Below, piece after piece: positions 22,001 to 35,335 of a stretch of DNA of 64,000 nt (positions are counted from its first letter, which is position 1; every line of letters starts with the position of its first letter). Position numbers and translations under genes: made by a program. The stretch is from Oxytricha trifallax (taxonomy: Eukaryota > Ciliophora > Spirotrichea > Sporadotrichida > Oxytrichidae), in NCBI GenBank assembly GCA_000711775.1, contig ARYC01017113.1:1-64000 (forward strand), written 5' to 3'. The notes beneath the pieces were generated by a model. That model made no database searches and had not been told where the DNA came from. It saw only the letters and a list, made by a program, of their open reading frames with translations.

Positions 22001-24813
22001 TTCTACTCTTGCTTGTTACAGTTTTCTTAATTATAAGCTCGCTAGATTATTCACTTTGCATTTGACGATGACACAGAACACTTGAAAATGGTTTAAATTA
22101 AATTTTAGACAATTCAAAACATTTCATTTTAAAGTACCACACAAAGAAATTGTTCATTTCCAAAGCCCTCATGGAGGCAATGCTCTCAAACCATTTAAAG
22201 TTGTTGCTTAGAATTGTTCACCACATTTAAATAAGTCTGAAAACACAATTTAAAATGGTCACTGATGTTACATCTAAAAGTAACAAAATGATTACTTTAA
22301 ATTTAAGAGACGATTAGATACATAATATTTTATATTTCAATATATACTTTATGAAAGTCACAAATCGGAGGGAGAATAAACTCATGTGAATTCAAAAGTA
22401 TTCTACTCTTGCTTGTTACAGTTTTCTTAATTATAAGCTCGCTAGATTATTCACTTTGCATTTGACGATGACACAGAACACTTGAAAATGGTTTAAATTA
22501 AATTTTAGACAATTCAAAACATTTCTTTTTAAAGTACCACACAAAGAAATTGTTCATTTCCAAAGCCCTCATGGAGGCAATGCTCTCAAACCATTTAAAT
22601 GTTGTTTAGAATTGTTCACCACATTGAAATAAGTCTGAAAACACAATTTAAAATGGTCACTGATGTTACATCTTCAAATGATTACCTTAAATTTAAGAGA
22701 CGATTAGATACATAATATTTTATATTTCAATATATACTTTATGAAAGTCACAAATCGGAGGGAGAATAAACTCATGTGAATTCAAAAGTATTCTACTCTT
22801 GCTTGTTACAGTTTTCTTAATTATAAGCTCGCAAGATTATTCACTTTGCATTTGACGATGACACAGAACACTTGAAAATGGTTTAAATTAAATTTTAGAC
22901 AATTCAAAACATTTCATTTTAAAGTACCACACAAAGAAATTGTTCATTTCCAAAGCCCTCATGAAGGCAATGCTCTCAAACCATTAAAGTTGTTGTTTAG
23001 AATTGTTCACCACATTGAAATAAGTCTGAAAACACAATTTAAAATGGTCACTGATGTTACATATAAAAGTAACAAAATGATTACCTTTAATTTAAGAGAC
23101 GATTAGATACATAATATTTTATATTTCAATATATACTTTATGAAAGTCACAAATCGGAGGGAGAATAAACTCATGTGAATTCAAAAGTATTCTACTCTTG
23201 CTTGTTACAGTTTTCTTTATTATAAGCTCGCAAGATTATTCACTTTGCATTTGACGATGACACAGAACACTTGAAAATGGTTTAAATTAAATTTTAGACA
23301 ATTCAAAACATTTCATTTTAAAGTACCACACAAAGAAATTGTTCATTTCCAAAGCCCTCATGGAGGCAATGCTCTCAAACCATTTAAAAGATGTTTAGAA
23401 TTGTTCACCACATTGAAATAAGTCTGAAAACACAATTTAAAATGGTCACTGATGTTACATCTAAAAGTAACAAAATGATTACTTTAAATTTAAGAGACGA
23501 TTTGATACATAATATTTTATATTTCAATATATACTTTATGAAAGTCACAAATCGGAGGGAGAATAAACTCATGTGAATTCAAAAGTATTCTACTCTTGCT
23601 TGTTACAGTTTTCTTAATTATAAGCTCGCAAGATTATTCACTTTGCATTTGACGATGACACAGAACACTTGAAAATGGTTTAAATTAAATTTTAGACAAT
23701 TCAAAACATTTCATTTTAAAGTACCACACAAAGAAATTGTTCATTTCCAAAGCCCTCATGGAGGCAATGCTCTCAAACCATTTAAAAATGTTTAGAATTG
23801 TTCACCACACTGAAATAAGTCTGAAAACACAATTTAAAATAGTCACTGATGTTACATATAAAAGTAACAAAATGATTACTATAAATTTAAGAGACGATTA
23901 GATACATAATATTTTATATTTCAATATATACTTTATGAAAGTCACAAATCGGAGGGAGAATAAACTCATGTGAATTCAAACTATTCTACTCTTGCTTGTT
24001 ACAGTTTTCTTAATTATAAGCTCGCAAGATTATTCACTTTGCATTTGACGATGACACAGAACACTTAAAAATGGTTTAAATTAAATGTTAGACAATTCAA
24101 AACATTTCATTTTAAAGTACCACACAAAGAAATTGTTCATTTCCAAAGCCCTCATGGAGGCAATGCTCTCAAACCATTTAAAGTTGCTTAGAATTGTTCA
24201 CCACATTAAAATTAGTCTAAAAACACAATTTAAAATGGTCACTGATGTTACATATAAAAGTAACAAAATGATTACCATAAATTTAAGAGACGATTAGATA
24301 CATAATATTTTATATTCAATATATACTTTATGAAAGTCACAAATCGGAGGGAGAATAAACTCATGTGAATTCAAAAGTAATCTACTATTGCATCTTACAG
24401 TTATCTTTATTATAAGCTCGCAAGATTATACACTTAGCATTTGACGATAACACAGAACACTTGAAAATAGTTTAAATTAAATTTTAGACAATTCAAAACA
24501 TTTCATTTTAAAGTACCACACAAAGAAATTGTTCATTTCCAAAGCCCTCATGGAGGCAATGCTCTCAAACCATTTAAAGATGTTTAGAATTGTTCACCAC
24601 ATTGAAATAAGTCTGAAAACACAATTTAAAATGGTCACTGATGTTACATCTTCAATGATTACCTTTAATTTAAGAGACGATTAGATACATAATATTTTAT
24701 ATTTCAATATATACTTTATGAAAGTAAAAATCGGAGGGAGAATAAACTCATGTGAATTCAAAAGTATTCTACTCTTGCTTGTTACAGTTTTCTTAATTAT
24801 AAGCTCGCAAGAT
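16088..24813. repeat. Tandem array, 22 units of ~397 bp
   Basis: The unit starts ATTCACTTTGCATTTGACGA and ends ...AAGCTCGCAAG. I count 22 starts, from 16,088 to about 24,429, spaced 392-400 bp. Two sequence types alternate by block: type A (ATTGAAATAAGTCTGAAAAC) at both flanks, and type B (ATTTAAATTATTCTGAAAAC, with GTTAACCAC) forming a nearly uniform core at about 16,980-18,060 and 19,270-22,040. The last three or four units are the most damaged. Uniform core and worn edges are typical of unequal exchange. See the frame it carries in the next entry. Confidence 0.95.
16189..16425 (+). CDS. Repeated ~80-codon frame of the array (unit 1 shown)
   Basis: Each unit carries a frame ending in ...RRENKLM then TGA, with ATGs at SKALMEAMLSN. 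Without requiring an ATG it is open for about 105 codons in the ciliate code, back to a TGA at about 16,108. Units 3-5 and 9-15 contain in-frame TAA, and several others in-frame TAG, so only the ciliate code keeps them open. By my reading the frame is whole in about 17 of 22 units, and length changes inside it in units 6, 7 and 16 are exactly +3 (an added Leu codon). Units 17, 18, 19, 21 and 22 are frame-shifted. The peptide is basic and hydrophobic without a recognised domain. It could be a real small gene multiplied in tandem or a satellite with a chance frame; recent homogenisation alone could keep it open. Confidence 0.35.
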   Translation: MFISKALMEAMLSNHLKLFRIVHHIEISLKTQFKMVTDVTSKSNKMITLNLRDDLIHNILYFNIYFMKVTNRRENKLM

Positions 24814-25580
24814 CATAAACATATTTAGCTGTATTTTCATTTCTAAATAAATTTTATCTAAAGTTAGTTCATTAAAATATCTTCTTTTTTCATCACACAT
24901 TGAAGAACCTATGTAATTTTGCTCTAACTCATAAATAATAATTATGAATAGCATTTATTAATGAGCGTCAACCTAAGAATAAAAACGTTACTGCTTGACA
25001 TTATTCAGCAAGAACTTTCATTCATAATTTAAGAAAATTGATAATGTCTATACTTAATATTAAAAAAAAAAAATATTCTATCATAGAGAGTAGAGGCATC
25101 TGGATTTTGAAATATATTGGCCCTGTCACCTGGTTTCTAGAGAAAGAAGTCTGAAGATATAGTGATTAAAGGTGGTAATTTGGGATCTAAAATTTATAAT
25201 AGCAGAATGCAATATGCCATAAAATGAAAATTTCAACTGCAAAAGAGAGAAAATTTAAAGCAAATAATACATTAGTATCTAGTCCAGTATAAGATTATAG
25301 TAAAATTTAAAAAAAATGCCTGAGCAAATTATACTAAGGCTAGACCACGTAGCATAGAATTTAACTGATCCATTATGATATGGCTAGAAGATATTAAGAA
25401 AAATATTAGAAAGTTTGACGATTATGGTAATGTAATGTTTTAGTGAATATTTAACATCAAAATTTTTTAACACTCTATCATTTACAATGCATTTTTAAAT
25501 CTCTACATAAGCTCTAATAAAACCCTACTAATTTTATATAAGTTAATTGCAATCTCTAATAAATTAAAAACTAATTCAAA
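24814..25580. other. No credible gene
   Basis: AT-rich flank of the tandem array. A slightly GC-richer patch at 25,080-25,400 gives broken frames with no recognisable motif. Confidence 0.5.
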
Positions 25581-25612
25581 TTATTGTAAAGGTTTTGGAG
25601 TTTTATAATAGC
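25581..25612 (-). repeat. Solo T1 terminal sequence
   Basis: TTGTAAAGGTTTTGGAGTTTTA is the reverse complement of the left-end motif at 10,969 (CTCCAAAACCCTTTA). It is isolated and abuts a foldback copy. Confidence 0.35.
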
Positions 25613-25656
25613 TAAATATTCTAAATACACTGTTATACAATATGCAAAAATAATTA

Positions 25657-26088
25657 AATTAATATTGCTAGAGTTTAATTTATTTGGGAAATTAAATTAA
25701 AATTGAATAAATTTATAATCAATTAATTGCAGTAAACGTTTTTTAAATCTAAACTATTTGGTACTTGCTCGATTGAGAATTCAAAATCAGCTTGACTTTA
25801 CTAATGGCGGTACTGAAATATCGCATCTCTTGAGCGGGAAAACTTGAATTTAATTTTGGAATTTTTTAAATTAAATTTAATGTCAAAATTAAAGCCAAGT
25901 TTTATCACTGTAGAGATGTGATAATTCAGTAGCCTTAGTAAAGTCCAGCTGATTTTTTGGAATTTTCAATCGAATTAAGTACCATATTGATTAGATTTGG
26001 AGAAAAATAATACTGCCACTAATTTGAAAATCAATTTATTTTTTTTCATTTAATTTCCCAAATCAATTATATTTTAGCAATAATAATT
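25657..26088. mobile_element. Foldback family F1, copy 2 (diverged)
   Basis: Inverted arms: left AATTAATATTGCTA... TTTGGGAAATTAAAT... ATGGCGGTACTGAAATATCG, and right the complement ending TAGCAATAATAATT. About 432 bp. The inner motif CAGCTTGACTTTACTAATGG is shared with the copies at 8,428 and 29,577. Arms differ by many substitutions, so this copy is older than the one at 29,577. Confidence 0.65.
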
Positions 26089-29000
26089 CATTCTGTTTAC
26101 GGTTATAGGGTTCTTTCCTTAATATTCATTAAATGGAATTAATTTTAGATTTAAGTTTTAATTTATTTTCTCTATCATTATCACCTTTGTTGGTCTTGTC
26201 TTATTTTTTTTACCAACTTTTTTGTGAATTGTTGCTTGATTTAATAAGTTAAAATGTTAAATTTATTAAATCTTATAATCTACAATGATCTTATTTAAAA
26301 GATAATTATATGAATTTGTAAAATATAAAAGTATTATAAAAATCATCAAAAAAGTTAAAAATAAAAATTTCTATTATATTAAACTAAATTGGGATTATAT
26401 GTCGTAATATGCATGCAAAGACTCATAATCCACGAATCTAATTTTACTTATCAATGCCTATTTTTAAAAGTTAAAATCTCAATCACACTAAATCAACTTA
26501 TATAAATACTATTATCCCATTAAAATTTTAAACTTTCTAACAATTTTGATTTAAGCATGTAAGTATTTATTCGTTTTATTTCATTTTGTCTGATACTTTA
26601 TTGCTTAAACAAAATTTTAAAAACAGGTTTAATATTTTTCAATGAATGATTTATATTACTTGTTGGAATGAGTACTGATTAGTGGAATAAGATTAAGATA
26701 AATTTTATGAGTATAAATTACTGATGATTATAATTTCCAAGAATGCGGATTTCACTTATTATTCTCTATTTTTACATGTCTTTATGTAAAATCATAAAAT
26801 TAGATTAAAATAATTTTTGCCAGTTTATTTATAATTGATTTTATATATTTCCTGAAATTTTTGACTTTATCAATAGTAATCCACTTTTTATATATATGCA
26901 TTTATTGTTTAATCAAGAAAAGTTGTTAACTCAAATTCAAAAAATAGCTTATCTTATCTTGCAAAAGGTAATTTGAAAAATATACGAGTGCTTAATGGAA
27001 ATTGAAGTAATACCTTAAGTAATTATTGGGTTATCTTCCCCTTTCCTTATATTCGAATGAAGTGTAATCGTTGAGTGATTTGTATGTTTTTCTATCTTTT
27101 CTATCGGAATTTAAACATTTTTGAGTTAAACCATTCATCAGTTTGTCTCTAAAGATGTTAAATTATGAACACTGGTTATTTAGGTTATTGATTTTCACAG
27201 TTATATAGGCTGAGCTATTGCTTAAAATTAATTAGAAGCTCTTATTTTGCACTTATTCTCATAGCTTATATTCAACTATTGAAATGAAAGTGTTTTACCT
27301 CAGACACTTTCTTATTTAGCCAAAAATATATCTTTATAAATTTAGCAATCAAGAAATAATTTTTGAGATCAATCTAATCCATCATCGCTTAAACATGCCA
27401 GAGTTTTATTGAAAAATATTTAAAGATTTATTTTTAAGTGAGAAAATAAACGGAGGAAATAGCTTAGCGTTTTAGGAGGTCTCATCATTCTTTATTGTGT
27501 TTGCCAAATAAATTTAAATGGCATCTGCAGAAAATTTTCGTAATTATTCGATTCCATAATGAGTTTATTTGATTTAATGAATGGTGAATTTTCACACTCT
27601 CAACCACATTAATCTTAAAATTAAATTATTATAAATATTTATATAAAAGAAATTATGCAAATATATTTAGCCTGAGCTTGAGACTTAAATAGTAAAATTT
27701 TTATTTAACAAATATTCATTAGAATAAAATTTAATTTATAAGATAAATTATGAGAATGCTGTAATCAGTGAGAAATGTTATTAATAAATAAAAATCTCAA
27801 AATGATAGATATATTATGATTATATTCTAATTTGAACTTGGAAATTCGATTAAATTAATTTTTCTCGACATTACTTTATAAATATAAGTATATTATATCT
27901 GAATGGAGTGTTAAGACAGGTATCACCAGATTTACTTTTATTCACAACTTAGAAGTGAGTTCTTTTTTTTGTAAATCATTTTAGCTCTACTCGATTTTTG
28001 TCAGATAAAAACGTAGGATCAGTCCTTTTGACTAGATGTAGTATATTATATTGCTTGTGATGGGAGATTGAGGTAGAACTTATTAACTGGTTAATTTAGT
28101 CGGCTCTATATAAGATTTCTTCTCTTATAGCTAAATTTATTATATTTCTTCAGTCATCTAAGAATCCTTATTATGTAATCCATTAAATATCAATTTCTAT
28201 AAACAAATAATTTCAACTACAACAGGTACTATTTTATGTTAAATTAAATCAAAACTTTCCTTTAAATATCAACCCATATAATTATCAAGTTTAAATTATG
28301 TGTTAGCTGTATTTATTGATCTTATTCTACTCAATCTAAATCCAATTTTTATTTAAAATACTTTCAAAGTTTTAAAAAAATTGAAATTTAATTAATTTTT
28401 ATACCTTCCATCATAAATTATTCCAAAAAATCTAGTTTCACTCTTAGTCTCTGCTCATCCGAATATCTTTCAATAATAATTTACTTGCTATTTCTTAGCG
28501 AACAATCCTTCTTTCAAAGGAAGGATATTAAAAACTTAACCTTATTTTTATAATGTCGTTGATTTTTGTCATTTCACCATTTTAAATTATTTATTTCATT
28601 TTAAAAGGATCTAAAGGCCTGTTGTCTATATTTAGAAAACTACGATGTAATAATAAAACACAACATTTATAAAATAATGCTCATACATTGTAATAGCCAA
28701 TAATATCACCACTTAATGTCTAAAGCCTATAAGAGCCTTATAATAATAGTCCTATGACAAAATGATATTTTTTGTGTGTTTATTTATTTTAAAATATACT
28801 GTCCTTATTTTTGTAAAAATTTAAATTCTTCCATAAAACACATCTCGTATGCTATAATTCCTGCGAAATCTTTGATTGTATTATTTTATTATCTCATAAT
28901 ACTCTCAATTCTTTGTACCTAGCAAGTAAGTTAAACTTGCTTGGAAGCTGGGAAGTCTTGAGATAATGTATTTGCTGCTCTATGTGTTAAGCTTTATATT

Positions 29001-29576
29001 AAAATGCACAAAACAATAATTCAATGATTTCAATGTTAAGCTTTCAATAATTCCAATTTACAAGTAACAATTTCAAACTTCAAATATATTAGTTTTTATT
29101 GTTTAATTTTAACTTAATCATAGATTTTATTTATGATAATGTTAGAGGACGGACCAAATTAGAGTTTGGCAAAAAGGATTATTATCTGTAATAAAATAAA
29201 CATTAGATTTAGGAGAGAATGAATAATTAACTCCAAAAAAAACGAGTATTTCAATTCTTTTGGATCACAGATTAAAACTGATAGTTTATAAGTATTAATA
29301 AGTAATTGATTAAATATAAACCTATTCTAAAAGAAATCATGAAATCATGAAAAATCTAGTTAACTTTGACTATTAGATTTCTCATAAAAGCTTGAGTTTG
29401 TCATTTGTGAATTATTTTGCTCAGAAAAATCTATAATCTTAAGCTAACATACTTAATATAAGTAAATGTAAATTTTGCTTCAATAAAATAGGATATTGAT
29501 AATAAAATACTCGAAGCTAAATAATTATTTACTTGATGTAACTTTAATTACAATAAATTCCATCAAGTAAGTAATA
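26089..29576. other. AT-rich, no gene
   Basis: No frame, RNA gene or long repeat that I can support. Small hairpins occur (ATCCTTC/GAAGGAT near 28,505; AGCAAGT/ACTTGCT near 28,921), as expected by chance in such sequence. Confidence 0.6.
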
Positions 29577-29997
29577 ATTATTGTAGAAATACATTCGAAT
29601 TTGGAAATTAAATTTAAATTTATTTATTATAATTCAAAATCTTGGCAGTTAAAGTTGACCAATTTAACGATCTTGGGCTCATTCGATAGAAAATTCAAAA
29701 TTAGCTGGACTTTATTATTGTCGGTACTATTTTATCGCATCCCTGGAGCCAGATAACTTCACTTTAATTTGAGGATATAATTTAATGAATTTAGTGGGCG
29801 CTTAATTAAATAGAAGTTATCTGGCTCCAGGGATGCGATAAAATAGTACCGACAATAATAAAGTCCAGCTAATTTTGAATTTTCTATCGAATGAGCCCAA
29901 GATCGTTTAAATTGGTCAACTTTAACTGCCAAGATTTTGAATTATAATAAATAAATTTAAATTTAATTTCCAAATTCAAATGTATTTCTACAATAAT
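29577..29997. mobile_element. Foldback family F1, copy 3 (youngest, near-perfect arms)
   Basis: About 421 bp with arms of about 185 bp nearly identical in inverse: left ATTATTGTAGAAATACATTC... AGCTGGACTTTATTATTGTC... CCCTGGAGCCAGATAACT, right the complement, around a ~50-bp centre. With so few mismatches it inserted recently or its arms are being corrected against each other. No coding capacity, and no obvious target duplication. Confidence 0.85.
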
Positions 29998-30922
29998 GAG
30001 AAAATTCTAATAAATTTGTTAACATATAACCATTTAATACTAGCTGTGAAGTATTTCGGAATGTGTTATTGTGGTAGTCTTTGTAACTCCTGAATTTGAA
30101 TCCTAAAGACAAACAACTCCGAAAGAACAAACCCAATAATCAATCCGTCTCTACACTTATATCAAGAACTTTTTGAAGGTTCAACTAGAGGAGAGAAATG
30201 TAAAAAGACTCTTACTTGTTTCATAGCAGCTGATAATGTAATCTCTGTTCTCTCACTAAAGAAGCAACATTAACACAATTACTGTGGGAGAATATGCATC
30301 ATCAAAAAGCATTATAAATATATCTGAGAATTTTAATCATTAATTTTATTTGATTTTGTTTCAAAGAATTTATCGCATAATATATTTATTTACCTTCTAA
30401 ATACTTTTAAAAGATTCCTTATTTAGATTTTTTAAGAAATATTTTATATAATATTGATAAAATATTAAATAATAATAGGAAATTTGAGATAAATCAATAA
30501 AAGATGAATTCATGGATATATATAACCGCCTCTAGCTAGAGATGCTTTTACATCAAATTTGGCTTAAAATGCTTACCGTAATGTTTTTTAATTCTATAAA
30601 TTTCAGTATTAATTTTTTTTCCGAATAGTGATTTGACCGCATTTGACTTCCAATCATTTGAATTTCAATCATTTGAATTTATAGTGTATATTCACGGATT
30701 TAACCATTTGACCTCTATATTTCGATCAAATTCTTCTGAATTAATATATATTAATTAATTTAATAATTAATTTAAAAATTTTAGTCGTATATTTAATAAT
30801 ATGACATTTTACCCATTTTTTATCATTTAATCATATGAATTGGGTTTATTTTGGGTAAAATTATTTGTACAAAGTGATATGTAATACATAATAAATAAAG
30901 TATTATTTTAAAAACATAAGGA

Positions 30923-31470
30923 ACAATTAATGGATATAATATAGTCATTTCTGATAACACCGCATATTGTAATGCTTTCTTTGAATACAATTATACAAAC
31001 GAAATCCTTTAAGTAATTTAATCAACCAATTTCTATAATTCCAAGACAGTAGCTTATTAAAATGATTCAATGAGAACTATTATTGCACTATATACTATTC
31101 ATAGTACCGAGCTTTTGGCATAATTCACCTATTCTTCTAATAAAACATTAGTTAAAATATCTATACTTTACAAATAATGTACGTAACTCCAACCAATACT
31201 TTGTCTTAATGTAACATCATCGTTGAAATTAAGTCATATATTGAATACTAAGATTACGAATTTTTTGATTGTACTGCAGTTTACAGATACTCGATCAATC
31301 TACTATGGGGCTTAAATGTATTACCATCGTTCATAGTATCAACTACGACCTACCAATATCTTTAGCTTTATAGACGAAGCTCTGAAATACATTCACAAAT
31401 TAAGAATGCTATGTAAATTTTCTTGCCCGTGATATTCAAAACTGAGTGTTCAACCAAAGTTGCTACTTGA
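30923..31470 (+). pseudogene. Coding-like patch, unknown family
   Basis: GC-richer than its surroundings. A ciliate-code frame to a TGA at 31,430 (with NGYNIVISDNTAYCNAFFEY and SMRTIIALYTIHSTELLAQF) overlaps a second frame 31,177-31,470 (CNIIVEIKSYIEYQDYEFFD, YRYSINLLWGLNVLPSF). Both look protein-like, which suggests one old gene with a frame change near 31,180. Further broken pieces continue to about 31,640. No recognised domain. Confidence 0.3.
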
Positions 31471-31649
31471 TGAAAATGATAATATTTGTGATGCTATGTT
31501 TACCATTACATTTGCTTACGTCATGAAGCACAACGTAACTGTATCCCTAGCTGTTATCGTACTTTTTACCTACAGTACGTTAGAGGTATGAAGTTTTCTA
31601 ATTGAGCATTATGTGGTGTTATCAGAGATGACTATATTACAGCCATTAA

Positions 31650-33890
31650 ATTGCTCCTAATAGATTTTATAATATACTTTATTTATGTATAACATATATC
31701 TTCAAAAAAACAATATGACCAAACATTAACCCAAGTCAAATGGTTAAATGATCAAATGAGTAAAATAATATTATAAAATATATTACTAAATTTTTTTAAT
31801 TATTTTCATATTTTATCAATAATAAAAAAATGTCTCTATTCTTTCTAAAAAGTGCTATTTAAAACTAACTAAGCCTTAATAACCTTTTTACTATAAAAGT
31901 TATATGATTGTTATTTATACTTATTTTTTCCTTATTTACTTTTATTACTACAATTAGGCTTATAAAAGTTTATCAATCATTAATCATATTGATAGTAATT
32001 TGAAAATAAATATTAGTTTAATTAATCATTAAAATGCTAAATAATGAGTAAAATTTTTAAATAGATTCTTATTAATTAAAACCAATTTTTATATATTAAC
32101 TCAAAGCTTAAATATCACTGTAGAGCTTTGAGGAAGTTAGACTGTAACACTTCCATCAACTTATATCACACTTTCTTTAATCAATGCTAACAAATATAAT
32201 TGATGTAAACATAACTCTCCCAAAAACTCTCTATTCTGAATATAGAAACTAATAATATCATGAAAATGGAAAAGAAGTGTAATAAGCAGAGGAAATTTTC
32301 AAATAAAGCAGTTATAAAGTAAAAAGAATTCTTTTTTTTTAAATAAAGAGAATGAATTATCTCGACTATATATATATTATTTTGGCTAACAGAATTAATA
32401 TTTCTTTCAGTCGAGCATTTGTGTTTTTATTCTTCGAGAATATCTAAAATAGATGAGCACTTAACTTGAGAAATTAGCTCTATATAATTAGTACTAAAAA
32501 CATTTATTCCCTGTTTGTTTACACAAAATTAGTCTAAATTATGTTCTCACTTAAAATTATTGTTAATTTGTTGAACTTATGATTTCTTAGGGAGTCTCAT
32601 TTTATAATTTTTCTAAAAATCAGATAGAAAATGCTTTATTTAAAAATTTTGCCATACTAATCTTTATCAACTACTATTTATTCAATTAATATTATATAAA
32701 GTTTCCAAAAAATTAAAATTAAAACTATGTAAGTATGCTCAGATTAAGGTAAAAGCCTAAAAATAATTAAATATTACATTAATAAATCAAATGGAAAGTG
32801 TAAAGATAAGTAGAATTATTGCATAAATGTTTTAGAAAGTTAATTTACTATAAATATTATACGATACTTTATATATTAATTTAATTAGTATGTAAGTAAT
32901 TAGCTAAGAACAATCAATAAAATCAATGAAATTAATATGATAAATTAAAACTGAAATTGGGTAACTATAACATATAGATTATGACTAAGTAAGTGTATTT
33001 TTTAAACACAAATACTCAAAAAGCTTTGAGATTTCTCCATTAAATTTTTCGGTTAGCATACCTCATTCACTTTTATTGGCCTCTTGAATACGCAAGCGAA
33101 GTTTCTGACCAGACCTATCTATACTCTTACCAAGCTGGTTCTCTAAAACAGAAAGTCTTGTAAAAACTTATATTTTTTTGTGAGGTGTAACTTCATCATC
33201 GTCTTTTTTAAAGTAATCTTACTAATCTTAATTAATTTGCTGTAATCATCTATTTTTCTTTACATTTATCATAAATGATTATATAGCAACACACAAAGCT
33301 AGCATTTATTTCTAATTCAATTTTTATAATATAATATTTATGAAATGTTATTAATTTAAATTAATAGTTAGTTTCACAAAAAGTATATTTATACTTAAAA
33401 AAACTCACATATACAAAAAAAATCAATTGCAGTCATTCATCAATATAATGAAGAAGTATCATGGTATTTCTAATATATATAGCTGCATTAACTCTTAATA
33501 TTAAATTCATTTTAAGGTTAATTATGGATAATATTATAAATTAATAAATTCAAAATTAACAATAAAAGCTTTTAACAGATGATGCAGAAATAGAATAATT
33601 TTAGCTATAAATAATTGTGAAAAAAATATTAAACTAACAAAAATGAATAACATATATAAAAATACACTAGATAATTCTAAATATCTGTCATTTATTGAAT
33701 TTGTTTAAGAACAATATTCAAAAGATTAAATAAATAATGAATAAATAGCCGATTTATCATTTTAAATATCTTTATTTTATATTAAAGAAATTATTTATTA
33801 AGATGAATTTAAATAAAAGATTGTAAAAAATAGGTGAAATACAAATTAATACAAGTCAAAATAAGTCTAATTAGTTTTAATATTACAGAT
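31650..33890. other. AT-rich, no gene
   Basis: Low-complexity A/T sequence. I see no supported gene, RNA or repeat. Confidence 0.6.
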
Positions 33891-33894
33891 TATT

Positions 33895-35335
33895 TCATCA
33901 ACAATATAATATCAAGAACACTCTCTCATCAGTAGTAAGAACTTATTTAAACCATAGAATAGTCTGGATTTCTTAAGAACTTACTATGAATTGTTTTGTA
34001 TCCAAAAATTGGAACTGGGATTGTAAAAACGTGCAAGGACATTTACTGAAGCAGTGCAGCACCAGTCACTAATCCAACCACTTATTGCGAAATTTATCTG
34101 CCACTGGAAATTTTTGAAGGCCAGAGTTCCAAAAGATTAGTTAGAATATGTAAATTCCTGATGAAGAGGCTGCACAAAGAGATATTCTTTGATTAAACAA
34201 AGTGGATTGAAGATACCTCCACAATTAAGACCAATGCTTCCTTTGGCTTGTCCTTGATGCCCCAGTTTAATTTCCGTACAGATTTAAATAATAATAATAA
34301 AATGCAGTGAAAACCATAAAAGTATAATTTTACTTATTGAATATCATATCACCTGGAATTAGACCCTGATTTCTTTTGACTTAGAACTTTCAACAAAATT
34401 CTCTTAACAATAATGACTGAAAGTGCAGTATTATAGAATGTATTGCACTCTCTGTTGCTCAAAATGAACCTCATCTCTCTTTTTTATATCAGAGTTAATT
34501 TCTTGTAATGAAGAAGTCAAAGAAAGGCACTAGAGTACTTGAGGGAATAGGAACGCCATTATTTGAGATACCAACGAGCTCTGTAGCTAGCAATAGAGCA
34601 CTTCAGGAATCCTTAGTCTGCTTAATGGTAATACCATTTAATTAAACAGAAGTTTATCTAGCTGCGTGAGAAATCTTCAAGTCCAAAACACTCTAATAAA
34701 GAGGAAAGACAAAGGATCACTACAAGAAATCGGCATGCTCCAAGCAATCACTTGCTCTTAAAGAGCCCCTTTACCATAGTGCAGCTTACAAAATGACACG
34801 TGCAAAGGTTAAGAGGAAAAACTATAAGATGTAGGAGAAAAATAAAGATGACCACTTATCTTGGCTTCCCGAGTACTTGCCTAAGTAGGACATTTCACAG
34901 TCGTGTGATATACTTGGAGAATTAAGTGCTACCATTGTTGATCCGCACAGCGATGAAACACAGGGTTCTCGTTTGCAATACTGATAGTTAAAAATGCTGA
35001 AATTTACTAAGTAGATCATAATATGCTGTAAAATTATGGACCTAAAAGAGCAAGGGGTTATGAAAGTATGCATAGCTACCATGATGAGGAATACCGATAA
35101 ATTGATATGAATTAATCACTAATAAAGATACTGCTAGGGTCTCCATAGAAATAGAAGGAAATTCATCTTAAAAGAACAACATGAGCAACCATTATAAGAA
35201 TGCTGATTCGAAATAATAATATAACAGACAAAAGTAAAAGCTAAGAGACGTCGAAGTAAAATCAGAGGAGAGCCATAGCACGAAATAATCTTTTTGGAAA
35301 ACTACAATGACTACAATGCATTAAGGTGAGCTTGT
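33895..35335 (+). pseudogene. Decayed gene of unknown family
   Basis: A 1.4-kb block with clear coding character (GC-richer, ciliate-code TAA/TAG inside). Fluent pieces in order: SLDFLRTYYELFCIQKLELG, RARTFTEAVQHQSLIQPLIA, FICHWKFLKARVPKDQLEYV, then in other frames LHKEIFFDQTKWIEDTSTIK, a piece from ATG at 34,507 (KKGTRVLEGIGTPLFEIPTS), KEPLYHSAAYKMTRAKVKRK, DHLSWLPEYLPKQDISQSCD and a final DTARVSIEIEGNSSQ stretch. There are several breaks, so it is not functional. The order and composition suggest a single protein of about 450 residues. Family not recognised; the opposite-strand ORF at 34,822-35,082 is its shadow. Confidence 0.45.

Noticed and set aside
34822-35082. 86-codon minus-strand ORF
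   Set aside because: Shadow of the coding-like plus strand, which reads continuous protein motifs in the ciliate code.
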